A stretch of DNA of 64,000 nucleotides from Diphasiastrum complanatum (lineage: Eukaryota > Streptophyta > Lycopodiopsida > Lycopodiales > Lycopodiaceae). Under the pieces are notes generated by a model, which did not search any database, was not told the origin of the DNA, and saw nothing but the letters and a program-made list of their open reading frames with translations. The position numbers and the translations under genes were made by a program. This document shows, piece by piece, positions 20,870 through 35,804 of this stretch; positions within the stretch are counted from its first letter, which is position 1, and each line of letters opens with the position of its first letter. The DNA is taken from contig CM055114.1 of NCBI GenBank assembly GCA_029204225.1, positions 14,839,371-14,903,370 on the forward strand, in the 5' to 3' direction.

Positions 20870-23026
20870 CAATAATTGAAAAAACCGGCATGTAAAACCC
20901 GGTTATTAGAGAAAAATTGGCACAAATTTGTCTTATAATCGGGTCTTAGCTCGCCCTAAAGTGGCTAGACACAGTTTAAAAGTAAGAAACTGACTTTCGA
21001 AAAAACCATCAAAAATATTTCGTGGTCAAGTTTTGTAAGACCGAGCCAAAAGTGTCGGTTCACCTAGAATTGGGTCCCAGTCTGTCCTAAATGAGGCTAG
21101 AGAAAATTTTGCAGCCTTAGAAATGGCCGGTAAATATTCACGGCTTTTCAAAAAAATGGCCAATTGAAAAAAAAATAGCCGGTATGACTGTGCTAAAATC
21201 TCACCATGTACTGAGTCCATTTTTACTAATATATGATCACTCAGTGTATTTTTGAGGAAAACCGTGTTGTCGTGGGAGCCCTAGTCATGAATGCGGAAAA
21301 AGTCAACCACAGAAGAAAAAATCGAGAAAGAAAAGTTACGGGTAAAAACGGGATCGGGAAATATGGATTCAGTGTCAAGGAGTCACAGAAACTCTAACGA
21401 CAAAGTTTGGGCAATTTACGGGCAATTAACAAAATGTGCGGGCCAAGTGGTTACCCAACCGACCAAAAATCCAGACAAATGAGCAGTAGGCGCACGGCCC
21501 TTGAAAAACAAAGAAAGGCCAAAAACGAAGGTACCCCAAAGAAAAAATGAAGGCCGCCTACTAAAAATAGGGGTTGAAAAAGGGCCTCACTCAAAATCTG
21601 GATATTAAATGCCAAAACACCTTGGAGACTAAAAAATTTGAGAGGTACACCCACTAGCCATTGACATTTTGGGCTTCTAGGGTGTACAAAAGGGGAAACT
21701 TAAATGGCCTCCCTAGCCTTTGACAAAAATGGGATCTTGGCTAGTTTTGGAAGAGAGCCTTGAATGCACCACTCCCCCACTCTCTTATGGAGGCCACTAG
21801 GTGTACTATCAAATGGGTTGAGGACAAATGGCAAAGAGGGCATGAAAATTGGAAAAAAGCTTCATTTTGAAGGGGGACACTTGGGTTTTCCTATAAAAAG
21901 GAGCCAACTCTTTGTATTTAAAAGGGTGTGTAAAATGTGTGTTGAGAGTTAGTGCTTTAAGAGTTGCTAATTTGGGAGTTGGTATTTTTGGATGCTTGTT
22001 GGTTTGTCTTGGGGGTGGTTGTCTTGTGATGATGGCTTTGTTGGTTAGTTTCCCTTGTGTTATTATGAGTGTTAGCATGCAATTCTAGGGTTGTGTGTGA
22101 TGGATGTTGAGGGTGAAGAATGAAGACTTGGTTGAGAGGTAGTTCCATGTTGAGAAGTTAGATGTTGAAAGTTGAAAGTCATTTGAGTTGGAAAGAATTT
22201 GGAATTGAGTCATTTTTGTTGTTGAAGAGAGGGGCTTCATGGTTGTGTGGGAAGTGAGTGTAGTTCTTGGAGGATAGGTAATTTGGATGAAGTTTTGTGT
22301 GATTGTTGATGGTGTTTGTAATTGCTTGTAGTTGGTAGATTAGGGAAGATTGATTGTGCTTGCTTCTTGATGCATTCTCAATACGAAGAAAGTGTTTTTC
22401 CATTTATGGATTGCTGGATGTTTTGGGCTTGCGTGTAGTGGACACCAATGGTTTTGTTTGGGTTTTGGTAGAATTTTGTTGAGAGAAAAAAATAATGACA
22501 TTCTTTTGGAGGAGTGATTGTTTGGTTGGAGAGGTTAGGGTTTTTTCCGAGTGATTGATTGGATCTTAGGAGAGCATGGTTATATTTGTTTCTCGAAGGT
22601 ATTTGAGGTGAGAAAGCAGAGTACACTTGTTGGTTGACAACTTAATTGTGTGTGAATCTTTTTGTGGGTTGAATGCATTTTGTGGGTTGAATGTAGACGG
22701 TTGTTCGAAGTCCTTGTTTACTAGTGTGATTGCTCGTTGCTTGTTGATGATGGACCTGTGATGTATTTGCAAGCTATTGGATTAGTGTGGAGACCTGTCA
22801 CAGCCCTCCCAGCCCTACCTAGCTTCACCACAGTTCGTTGGAGCCATTTGGGCCCTGCCTGACCACTATATTTTTGTGGCAACAAATAAATTGTTGATTA
22901 TGTGGAGCAGTCAGTCACTATTGGCAATATCCAATTGCTGATTTCTGAGGCAGAAAAACATTCACAACTCTTGCCTATGCCTTCTGTGGGCTGTTTTTCA
23001 TCAAAGACCAGACCTTTCAACGATCT
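20870..23026. other. Gene-free stretch
   Basis: I see no family-like open frame on either strand. The 20870-21210 part repeats phrases such as ggccggtaaatat and atagccggtatg, and gagccaaaagtgtcggttca. The 21900-22770 part is GT-rich on the plus strand, giving poor Asn/Thr/His-rich minus-strand frames that I reject as genes. It may be LTR or leader sequence of a gypsy element. Confidence 0.35.
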
Positions 23027-23039
23027 GTGAGCCGTTTGC

Positions 23040-23330
23040 AACCCTACCACAGCACCTGTGAGCAGTTTCAGACCTATTTCACCTACCTGTGGGCTGCCTG
23101 CCTGCCTGCCACGCGACCTGTTGCGGCCTGCCCAGCCTGTCTACGACCTGCTGGCCCTGCGAGTTGCCCTGCTGGCCATGCAATCTGCTGCTGGCCCTGC
23201 GACCTACCTGCCTGCGGCCACCTATGGGCTGCCAACCTATCTGCGACCTGCGAGCCCTGCGAGTTGCCCTACTGGCCATGCGATCTGTTGTTGGCCCTTC
23301 GACCTACCTGCCTGTCTGCGACCTGCCTGC
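23040..23330. repeat. Local tandem duplication rich in CCTGC/GACCTG
   Basis: A unit of roughly 100 bases containing ctgcgagttgccct, tggccatgc, atctg and ggccctgcgacctacctgcc appears at about 23153-23220 and again at 23253-23320, with shorter echoes from 23090. All three frames stay open because of composition, giving Cys/Ala/Pro-rich translations. I regard them as by-products. Confidence 0.65.
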
Positions 23331-23539
23331 TGCTTGTGCCCTACCTTTTTCATCTGAGGCAAAAATCAGACCTATTGCAGCCTTTGATCGCTGCCCACAG
23401 CCAAGAATTAGATCTATGGTGGTTTGCTCTTCACCGACCGACTGTGACAAAGCAAGTGACAAGTGGCAAAGGGAAAGTGATCGATACGGCAAGGCATTCA
23501 TGACTAGTTGGTTTTCCATGCGAAATCCGGCTACCTAAT

Positions 23540-25583
23540 TGCACATTGAAGTAAGTTTTTACTTTACCTAATGTTTCTTTCTATTCACTTCGGTTTCATA
23601 AAATTCTGTCTACAAACTCTTAAGTTACATCGGAATGCAATGTGAAGTTACTGCTATAGTTAGCTACACGTGAATGAGATTTTTATAAAGCGTTTTTTTT
23701 TAAGCAAGTAAGGTTTATAGACCGTTTACATCTGTTTAGTAATGAGGTCATATAGATTTGAGGTCAGAGGTGTTTGCATTTCGTGGCTATGCTCGTTCAG
23801 CTGAGTGAATAAGGGGAAGTTTTGGAATGAATCGTAATTTTATTTTAGAGTTCAGGTTGGAATTATAATGTGCATAAAACATGCTGTATATTGCGATGTG
23901 ATCTATGAAAAAGTAAAGAAATGTGCTTTTGCTCTATGTTAGACCTGTTAGTTGAACGACGATAAAACCGTCAAGTTGTGAAGTTTTTCTTCCGTTTTGT
24001 CAATTATGAAACGCGTCAGTTGGACTCGACCTCTGTGAAACACCAGAGCGGGCCGTCCACCATCCGCGGTTGAAATACACCGCCTTGGTTAAGTGTCACA
24101 CTAGTCACACCCGCCGTCGGTACTGTCTAGCGAAATACCTAGACCCGACGGTCGGCGAAAATATCGTCGCTTAGCAAACAAAGCGGTGCGTATAACTTGC
24201 ACCACATGAGCACATCATAGACAGTAAATCGGTTTCCATCCCATGTAAGATCTTTACCAACTGTAAGCCGAATTCAGTGGGGAAAGAGACATTAGCGATC
24301 AGAAGTTTTTACGGAACCATAATTCTAGAAAGCTAGTGAATCATTGCACCAAAAGTATTAGCACTCCCTCCTTGCAACCGTATCTCTGAGAGCCTGGAAA
24401 ACTCTCATCGGTTGGGGAGCACGGGGTAACAGAGGAAGCCCCCAGGATTGGATGTGGCAGGACTTTCGTTACTCATGTAGGGCATAGCCACCATCAGTAG
24501 TGGTGCCCCTTGACTTTTTTAGGACGTTTTGGCTAGACCAATCCACTTCCAAAAATGGCCCTAACATTGGTACGTCTGCCAGGAGTCGAAAATTTTTCAG
24601 GAGATGTTGCTTGAAAGAGTAGTTATCCATATCGTTGGACTACAAAGCACTAGTTGTCATACTACCAGAAGTCTACACGTTTCGTAGGTCCTAGATTGCG
24701 TGTGTTAAAAACAATTCCACTATCTAAACCATCAGCCGCAAGCTAGCATAACCGTACAAGCGGCTAGTACCACGTTGATCACAAGAAGAAGTGATTAGCA
24801 TCACACAGTGATGTGTGCTGATCCCACACCTAGAACATACGTTATGAGTTCACAATCCAACCCTAGCTGCATGTGATCCGACTTCGCCAAGGCCATTCTA
24901 TTTCCAACAATTTGGAATACAGTTTGGACTAGAGACTACATACAATTTTCACCAGTAGGGAGTTTAGGCTGTGATGCCAAGTACCACTAGAAATCTTTCA
25001 GAGAGTGACGGGACAGGTTAGAGAATGGGGTTTTGTATGAAGCCTAGGGTGAAAGTGAAAACCAGAGCCCTAAGTCGAAAGTCATTACCCTACGACCCAC
25101 CAACCCTAGCATCCCGTAGAGATGGCACCTGGTACAAAGAACCAAGAAAAACTGTACATGGGTATGGTTGGATTAGGATTGAGCAGAAAAACGACCAGTA
25201 GAATTAGTTAGGTCGTATGCAGTATTAGTGGACGAAGGATGGATGATCTATGGGATAACGTGGGAAAATCACAAAACGCATGTGCAACGACAGTTGATTG
25301 CTATCCGTAAGTGAGAAATCTATTATGCAACAATCATTAGTGTCACCCTAGACAAGGCATCATAGGTATACCAAGGAAACCTAGGTCTAAGGGAGCACCA
25401 CACGGAGAGACTTCAAATCCCCAGAGAGAGCGTTTAGGGCTTAGAAGAAGTCATCGTGGGTTTCTTGTCCCATCAGTCTTAAATGATGAGTCTCACTCAT
25501 CTATAATGGACTTGGATGATACATTGGAACCTATAGAAGAACTACCATAACTTGATCCAACCGACGCTACAGAACCACCGTTA
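23540..25583 (+). other. Probable LTR/leader region of the gypsy element
   Basis: No open frame of note. It precedes a gypsy gag in the same direction and is GC-balanced with no simple repeats. ttggtacgtctgccaggag at 24567-24585 resembles the plant gypsy primer-site region (ttggcgccgtctg...), preceded by a CA that could end a 5' LTR. No second LTR exists in the window to prove this. Confidence 0.35.
24567..24585 (+). other. Possible gypsy primer-binding site
   Basis: The sequence partly matches the common plant gypsy primer-site phrase and stands 1 kb upstream of gag. Mismatches at two or three positions keep this tentative. Confidence 0.25.
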
Positions 25584-28281
25584 GTGAACGTAACACCTGC
25601 TGCTACAGAACCTGTTGCCAACAGAATGGCACGACGTTTGACGGAACCAATCGTAGTACCCCCAGAGACAGGAGGACTACCAAAGCTTAGTGGATCCACT
25701 CCTGAGTTTCATGGAGCACCGTATGAAAGTGCCGAAGAGTATATTGATGCTTTTGGACCACCTGCTTTACCAGTGCCATCACAAACCCACATCATGAAAT
25801 GATGTTTTTTGCCACCACTTTGTCTGGAATGGCTAGGCACTGGTATCATAGTCTGCAGAGAGGCTCAATTCACACCATTGAGGAGTTCCATAGACTATTC
25901 TTAATTGAGTATGCTCCCCACGAAACGGCTGATGGCCTATTGTTCACACTGACTTCCCTACAACGAGGAAGTAACGAAACTATCCGACAATATTGGCGTC
26001 GTTTGACAGAGTTGTCACGCCAAGTGGAACCCACTGTGTTACTACCACCCCTATTACTACTGACCTTATTTCTGCGAGGGCTCAAGAATGACATACAAAT
26101 TATTGTACGTCAGAGTAACCCCCAGACATTGGTTGAGGCAGTAGAGAAGACAATCATGGTAGAAGATGCACAGATTGTGGTTGCCCACGCATCCCACCTA
26201 TTGCAAGCAGTGAACAACTTGAACCTAAGCCCGGAAACGTGGAGAGGAGGCCCAATCGCAGCTATAGGAGCACACCCCATACTGGAACCCCGTCCCATAC
26301 AGGTTATTGAACCTTGACAAGGAAGGAACGTGAAAACACAAGATGTGCAAAGGCTCCAAGCACAGATGCCCGATAGAGGCTATGAGAGCACAGGCTCTAA
26401 CGCAGAACTAGGCGATATGAGAGCCATGCTAAAGGGATACATGGACGTGATGAGTGAGAATATGCAGACCTTAGCAGCAGATGTAAATTTTCTCAAACGG
26501 CACCAAAATTTGTTGGGTCAGAGACACCCCATAGAAGGACCGAATGCCTTAGTGTGTAGTGACTGTAGAGAGAATCATTTAAATCGAAACTGTCCCAACC
26601 AAGTTTGTGGGTACTGCAAGAGGCCTGGACACTTGGAGGATAGATGTTGGATACGTAGAGACACATTAAACACTGGGAATAGGATGTCTGGGCCAGTGAA
26701 CCATAGACCCCAGGAAGACAGAAAGACAGGGCCATCAAGGCCACCTCAATACATACAACACGGACCCAGGATTAGCCAGGTGGATAAAGAGAAAGCAGGC
26801 ATAGAAGATGACCGGCCACCCGTGAACTTCATCGCCATGGAGACACTAGAGGAACCCACGAGCAGGAAAGAGGTTTTAGTAGTGACCCGGAGTAACCTCC
26901 AGACGGAGCTACCTCCCAGGAAACCTAAGCCTACAGCAAAACCACCACCGGAGGTAGATAACCCAGTGGTCATTGAGAAGCCAGTATTCGAACCTACACC
27001 CATCTACGAGGATCCACTGCCCAAAGAGCAAGATGAGGTTAGCATTTTGGAAGGGCGTAGACAACCCAGATTCCTAGGACCGAGAAAAGGAAAAACCGGC
27101 CTAGACACTAAGAGAACCATGACCCGAACGCGCAAGTTTAGGAAGGATATAGACCTAAACTTGAACAGAGGGAATATTGACCTAGGTCAAGCCCTAGAGA
27201 ATCTAAAATTGGAAATAGGGCTCTGGCAACTAGTACAGTTGTCGCCCACTATTAAACGCACGGTCAAACAATTGATAAGACCACCCACGACCAAAACATT
27301 GGAGCCACCTACAATAGGGAAAGTAGATGCGGATTTGTTAGATCACTACTGCCCTAAGGTAGATGTACTCATAGATGGCCTAGTCATTTCAGGGGCCATA
27401 GTTGATGTCGGGTCAGCAGTTAACATCATAAGTCTAGAACTTTCAAATCGCCTTGGTTTTACTCTAGAACCCGCTACCTTGACAGCCATAAAGCTAGCCA
27501 ACAACTTTGTGATCAAACCAGAGGGCGAGCTTAAGAATGTACCCATTACCGTGGCTAACAAGACCATTCAAGTGGACTTTTACGTCATGAGGATGTACGC
27601 CGGGAACCGGGGGTACTCTATATTGCTAGGACGGCCATGGCTCAGGCTTAGCAACTGCACAGTCGACATCCCCGCAGGAGTACTGATTTTTGGAAGGGGT
27701 AGAGAGCGTACCATAGTTGACAGTTATCCCGAGGTGCCTCAGTCAGAAAGAGCACCCATACCTTCGTCTAAGTGGGAGGAGGTCACGAGTAGTGAGGACG
27801 ATGATGAGTCCACTACGAGTGAAGATGAACCAAACCTGAGATTAGTACTGGACATAGAGTGGAACACTCTAGAAGTGCGGCCTCCCAAAGTTCAAGACGC
27901 CGATATTTGCCTGATAAACCTAGGAACCCTAGAAGAGCCCAAGAACATCAAAATAGGTGCTTCCCTAGGCATTGGAGAAAAAGAAGAATACGAACGGCTG
28001 TGTAGAAAGTACCAGCATATTTTTGCCTGGGACTACTCAAATTGAAGGGGATTCCACCCGATCTAGTGACTCATACAATACCACTGAAGGAGGGAGCCAA
28101 ACCTATACGACAAAAACAACGCCGGCTATCCTACCACCTAAAGGAAGGAGTAAACACTGAACTCGAGAGACTTCGAAATGCTGGTCTGATATTTCCGGTA
28201 GAGAACACTGAGTGGTGCTCCCCAATAGTACCTCGCACCAAGAAGAACTCTACACGCATTCGCGTATGTTCTGGAGTCTGA
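25584..28281 (+). pseudogene. Ty3/gypsy gag-protease with start of RT
   Basis: Gag starts with FHGAPYESAEEYIDAF and, after a one-codon overlap and frame change at 25799, continues with MARHWYHSLQ, FHRLFLIEYAP and FLRGLKNDIQIIVRQSNP, the retrotransposon gag capsid pattern. A single TGA at 26315 splits it from 26330-28045. That frame has two CCHC-like knuckles (CSDCRENHLNRNC, CGYCKRPGHLEDRC at about 26556-26645), then the aspartic protease with IVDVGSAVNIIS at about 27398 and YSILLGRPWL at about 27615. After a frameshift at 28045 the RT begins (PPDLVTHTIPLKEGAKPIRQ) and stops at 28281 in the text RIRVCSGV. RT core, RNase H and integrase are missing. It is better preserved than the copia relics: only one stop and two shifts over 2.5 kb. 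Confidence 0.93.
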
Positions 28282-31769
<3,488 letters not shown>

Positions 31770-32032
31770 AAAATGTTCACGCAGTTGTAAAAGCTAGCAT
31801 GTAGGCATGCTAGCCTACAATCTTTTTATTTTTTAAAATGAAAATTTTTAATAGTTTTAATAAATATTTTTTGGTGTCGATTATGCTAGCATGCCGGTGT
31901 GCTAGTCGAGTTGGCTCAAAAAAAAATTATTTTTTAAATTTTTCTTAAGCTAAATTATTTTTGAATTTAAAAAAAAAATTCTTTTGAATTCTAGCATGCC
32001 AACGTGCTAGCCTTTACAACCACATAACATTT
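31770..32032. mobile_element. MITE-like element with about 42-base TIRs
   Basis: The left end, gttgtaaaagctagcatgta then ggcatgctag (31784-31813), and the reverse complement of the right end, gttgtaaaggctagcacgtt then ggcatgctag (31991-32020), match at nearly every base. A weaker match extends outward to an aatgtt/aacatt pair. The middle is AT-rich, non-coding, and holds a third copy of the ctagcatgcc-gtgctag palindrome at 31888-31906. Size, TIRs and lack of coding fit a non-autonomous DNA transposon. The target duplication is unclear. Confidence 0.75.
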
Positions 32033-33115
32033 GATACATAGTTGAAAATCCTACTAGTCATCAAGTCTTAAATAGGTTTATCAATTTACACTTTGCTATC
32101 TTTTAAATATGGGTTAATGATTATGAGACAAACCAAGAGTTTGTTGGGCGCCCATCTGCAATTAGTTATAACCTACGTTTGAGCAGAACATGGATCAAGT
32201 ATAAAAACCATTATGTATGCAAATGGTGCTCATTTCCATCAGAAAACAACGTGTAAACAGATGGTCCATCACATTTAGAATGGCGGCCAATATGTCCTTT
32301 AGGTAGGGCGCCAAGAATTACCAATGATTCAAGGATTGAAGCAACAAAAAATGGTTGTAGAGGTGCGATCTGCTGGCCAGCGGCCCACAGAACCTTCAAA
32401 AAGTTTGCAAAAATGTATATACTATTGTGATTTATCAGCAAGTAGTTATTGTTGTCCAATGGCAACATAATAGGAGTGATTTCGAGTGTCGTACCTCAAA
32501 GATTGATCAAGAATGCTCTTGAGGCAGCGCCCAATTGTAGATACGTCAAACATTTTTTTAGAAGCAAAAATTCTAAACCAATCCACAATTCCCATCAAAT
32601 CACACATGTGAGCTATTCACATCAAGCATAACTAGCAAGCTCACAACTTTCATGTATAAGCGAGTATCAAGCCAAAGAATTGATAGAAATTGTACCTTAG
32701 TTTGTAGCAATTCCCCTTATGAATACTCTTCCAATGGCATTCACAAGTCTCCACTCATCCAAGCCGCATTAGGTCGTAGTAGAGAGATGAAATGAGAGAG
32801 AGAGAGAGAGAGAGAGAAGAGTGAAATTTAGGGTTGTGTCACCTTCCTTTATATAGAAATCACAGCTCATCTTGGTGCACTGAGTGCTTGATAATGCACA
32901 AGGCTAGATCGGATCCCTATTATGTGCACTCATCATAGCCATTCAAGGAAATCAAGTTTCCCACCAAATTGACTATAATTAAAAAAAACTTTAGGGGGGT
33001 CATCTTTCTTAGTTTAACAAAGAAGTCAATTTAAATTGGTTTAGTACCAAAGGGGGAAACCTTTCCATAATTGCTCGAAGAACAAATAAAACAGAATGAG
33101 CATAAAATAGAGCCC

Positions 33116-33117
<2 letters not shown>
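32033..33117. other. Gene-free stretch
   Basis: No supported gene. A short (GA)n run lies at 32794-32817. A region near 32240-32540 has an 85-codon minus-strand frame with no family likeness. Confidence 0.4.

Positions 33118-33212
<95 letters not shown>
33118..33212. repeat. (GA)n microsatellite
   Basis: An uninterrupted ga run of 95 bases. Confidence 0.98.
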
Positions 33213-33214
<2 letters not shown>

Positions 33215-34844
33215 GTGGCCACATTAAGAACATTCTAAGTTTTCTTGTGCTTTCTAGAAGTTCACCGCTTTTGCAAGCATAAAGCTTAGTATCAAGTCTG
33301 GTTCCTTGATGTGCAAAACAGGCGTTTTGGCACATCCATAACTCAACCTACCATTAACTTATAAATACAATTTTTTTTAATCCTTAACTAAGTTCATTTC
33401 CAAAGGATTGATATGAAGTGCATGTGCTAAACTACCTTGACCTCCAAAATTGGATGGGCATCTAGGGTGCACACCTTGGACATGCATTTTGCATAAAAAT
33501 AATGGCCAACTAAAAGACTCAAAAGGTTACAGAGGCTTTGTCCCAGCGAGGACATTGTTCTGTCACCCTTGTTAAATTGACATCGAAGGGCTTCAGTCCT
33601 TCATCATGAATAGTGCCATGAGACAAGCTTAAAGTAGAATCTCAGGCCCATTTCACACTACAGGCCTGGCAAGTCTAAAATTTAGAATAGAGTTCTCCCA
33701 TTGGTCCAGGAGAAAAAAATGGGCCTCCCACACTTTCACATTCATAGGCACTTGTCACTATGTGGCAGATGACATGGCAGGGACCCACTGCCACATAGGG
33801 GCAACTCAAACCCATTTTTTGGGCGAGTTGCCTCTCGCATGTAGACCTGCATGAAGTTTTCCGAACCCTTCAGTGTCAATATTTCTTTCAATGAATTGCA
33901 TTTCAATTTTGACAACTTTTCTAGTTGGAAGGTGATTGCTTGAAAAAAAACCTTAGATCACCTTGCAATCTTTTAACATGAAAATTTTTATACTTGCCTT
34001 TCAAAACACAAGACCTTAAATAAAATTGACCAATAGTTTGTCAAGATTCAAATCATATTGTGGCCTTTCATTTAACACTAGAACTAAATGTAAAGCAAAG
34101 GGGTCCATTGCCCGCTAACTCACTTGCCAAGATTCAAAAAATGGGTGGCAAGTGAAAGGGCCATGCAAAAGGACTTGTAGGTAATTTGAAACCACCCTTA
34201 TAACACATGGCATTTAAATTTTGATTAAAATTTCCATCCATATTAGTTTTAGATAGCTTACTAGACTTATAGTATTTACATTCTAGCCGCTACTGACTTC
34301 CCACACTCATGAAACAGTTGGATTGGGTGGCCATTAGTCATAATGGATCTCTTCCAATTCTTGTTGGGGGCAGGGGTTGGAATTGTAGAGACACATTACC
34401 TCTTCTCCTCTTGTAGATTGTCACTTGTGTGCCTTGGGTCAATGGCCCCATGTGCTTGGGTGACTCGCCCCAAGTGGGCACATTCAAACATTCAAATAAA
34501 ATCCAAACACACCTTTTAAAAACCAATAACTTTGCTTTTAGGAACACCCCAATCTACCCACTATCATTAACCTAATAACTAACTAGCAAGGGGCCATGTC
34601 CTTGGACCGCTTCGATGACGAGCCCATAGTCAAGACCCAAGGCTTAGACCCAGTTCGTAAAAATTGCTAGTACGTCCCCACCAACCCAAGGGAACGACAT
34701 CTTGGATGAGTGGGACAATGATTTAGGATTCATGATATTTACTTGTCGCCAACTTCTTTCTAAAAAGGGAAGCACTTTTTGATGGGCCCACCTCTTAAAA
34801 AATCTCAAGTTTTGCCCAACCTTGGATTCAACGAGTACGGGTCC
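33213..34844. other. Gene-free stretch
   Basis: No open frame with a recognisable domain was found on either strand. Confidence 0.4.
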
Positions 34845-35010
34845 TTAAGAGGCTCAATCAACTCTGAACCGACAATGGAGATGGGCACTTGAAAGGCTCA
34901 ATCAACTTTGAACCAGGGTTCGATGGCACTTAAGAGGCTCAATCAACTTCGAAAATAAACGTACCCTATACACTCTGGGTTCAATGCGGAGGGAGGGGCC
35001 CTTAAGAGGC
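34845..35010. repeat. Short tandem repeat, aagaggctcaatcaact units
   Basis: aagaggctcaatcaact recurs at 34848, 34893 (aaaggctcaatcaactttga) and 34931, with a partial unit at 35003 (ttaagaggctga). Spacing is about 40-70 bases. It is non-coding. Confidence 0.7.
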
Positions 35011-35215
35011 TGAAAATTCGAAGAGAAACCCTTGAGTCAATCTACCTGCTGGTCATAGCAGCCCATTAAAGTTAGATTGAGATTTTCATGGAATTTAGTG
35101 ACACAACTTACGTATTAGAAGAAGAAGAGTAGGTAGGTGAAGAAGACTGGTAGGAGACGCTTGCATAGAGCGCGTGCTTATTTAATTGGCTAGGCCAGGC
35201 CAAAGAAGAGGGAGT

Positions 35216-35355
35216 GGGGGGGGGGGGGTCCCATGGGTTGCTTTTTTTTTTTTTTTTTTCTATTAAACTTCGAAGGAGCTCCCTTTCCTCTTGGCTTCCA
35301 TGCTGGGCTATGGTTTTCCCGACTGCAGGAGCTATCGATCGATCGATCGAGCGAG
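35216..35355. repeat. Simple repeats upstream of the 4CL gene
   Basis: A G13 run (35216-35228), a T18 run (35242-35259), and tetranucleotides gatc x4 then gagc/gagcgagcg (35334-35367) sit 450-590 bases before the 4CL start codon. They probably lie in the promoter or 5' leader. I see no clear TATA box for this gene. Confidence 0.8.
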
Positions 35356-35804
35356 CGGGCGAGCGAGCTAATTGAATTGGGCAAGCAAGGAAGGTGAGGC
35401 AGATTGGCAGAAGAAGGGCTTGGAGCTGTAACTGAGTCTTAAGGATCATCTGGATCAATCGCAGCTCTGTCAGCTTGTGATTAGTGAGAGCAGAAGCTAA
35501 TTTGCAGGCTCATTTATGCCAAGGAGCAGCACAAGTTTGAGCACAAATCATAGAAGTGTCAGAAGAATTGTCAAACCCAAAACAATCTGATCAATTTATC
35601 TTTGTTCAATTCATCATTCTCAGAGTTTCTGTTCACTTCTTTGCAAGCTTGTAGATTGCCAGACACAGTGATTTAATCTGCAAAGGCACTGACGGTCTCT
35701 GGGTTTGCTTCCATCTGCTAGAAGCTCTTGAGTTTTCCTTGAAAAGTACAAGCTACGATAAAGCTAGATAGATAGTGTTGAGGAGCAGAGCAAGGAACTG
35801 GACC

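Noticed and set aside
21809-22772. Series of Asn/Thr/His-rich minus-strand frames
   Set aside because: They reflect GT-rich composition on the plus strand; no family likeness and no linkage between frames.
23027-23538. 150-codon frames rich in Cys, Pro and Ala
   Set aside because: Three overlapping frames are equally open through a GC-rich duplication; there is no signal peptide, regular cysteine spacing or splice context.
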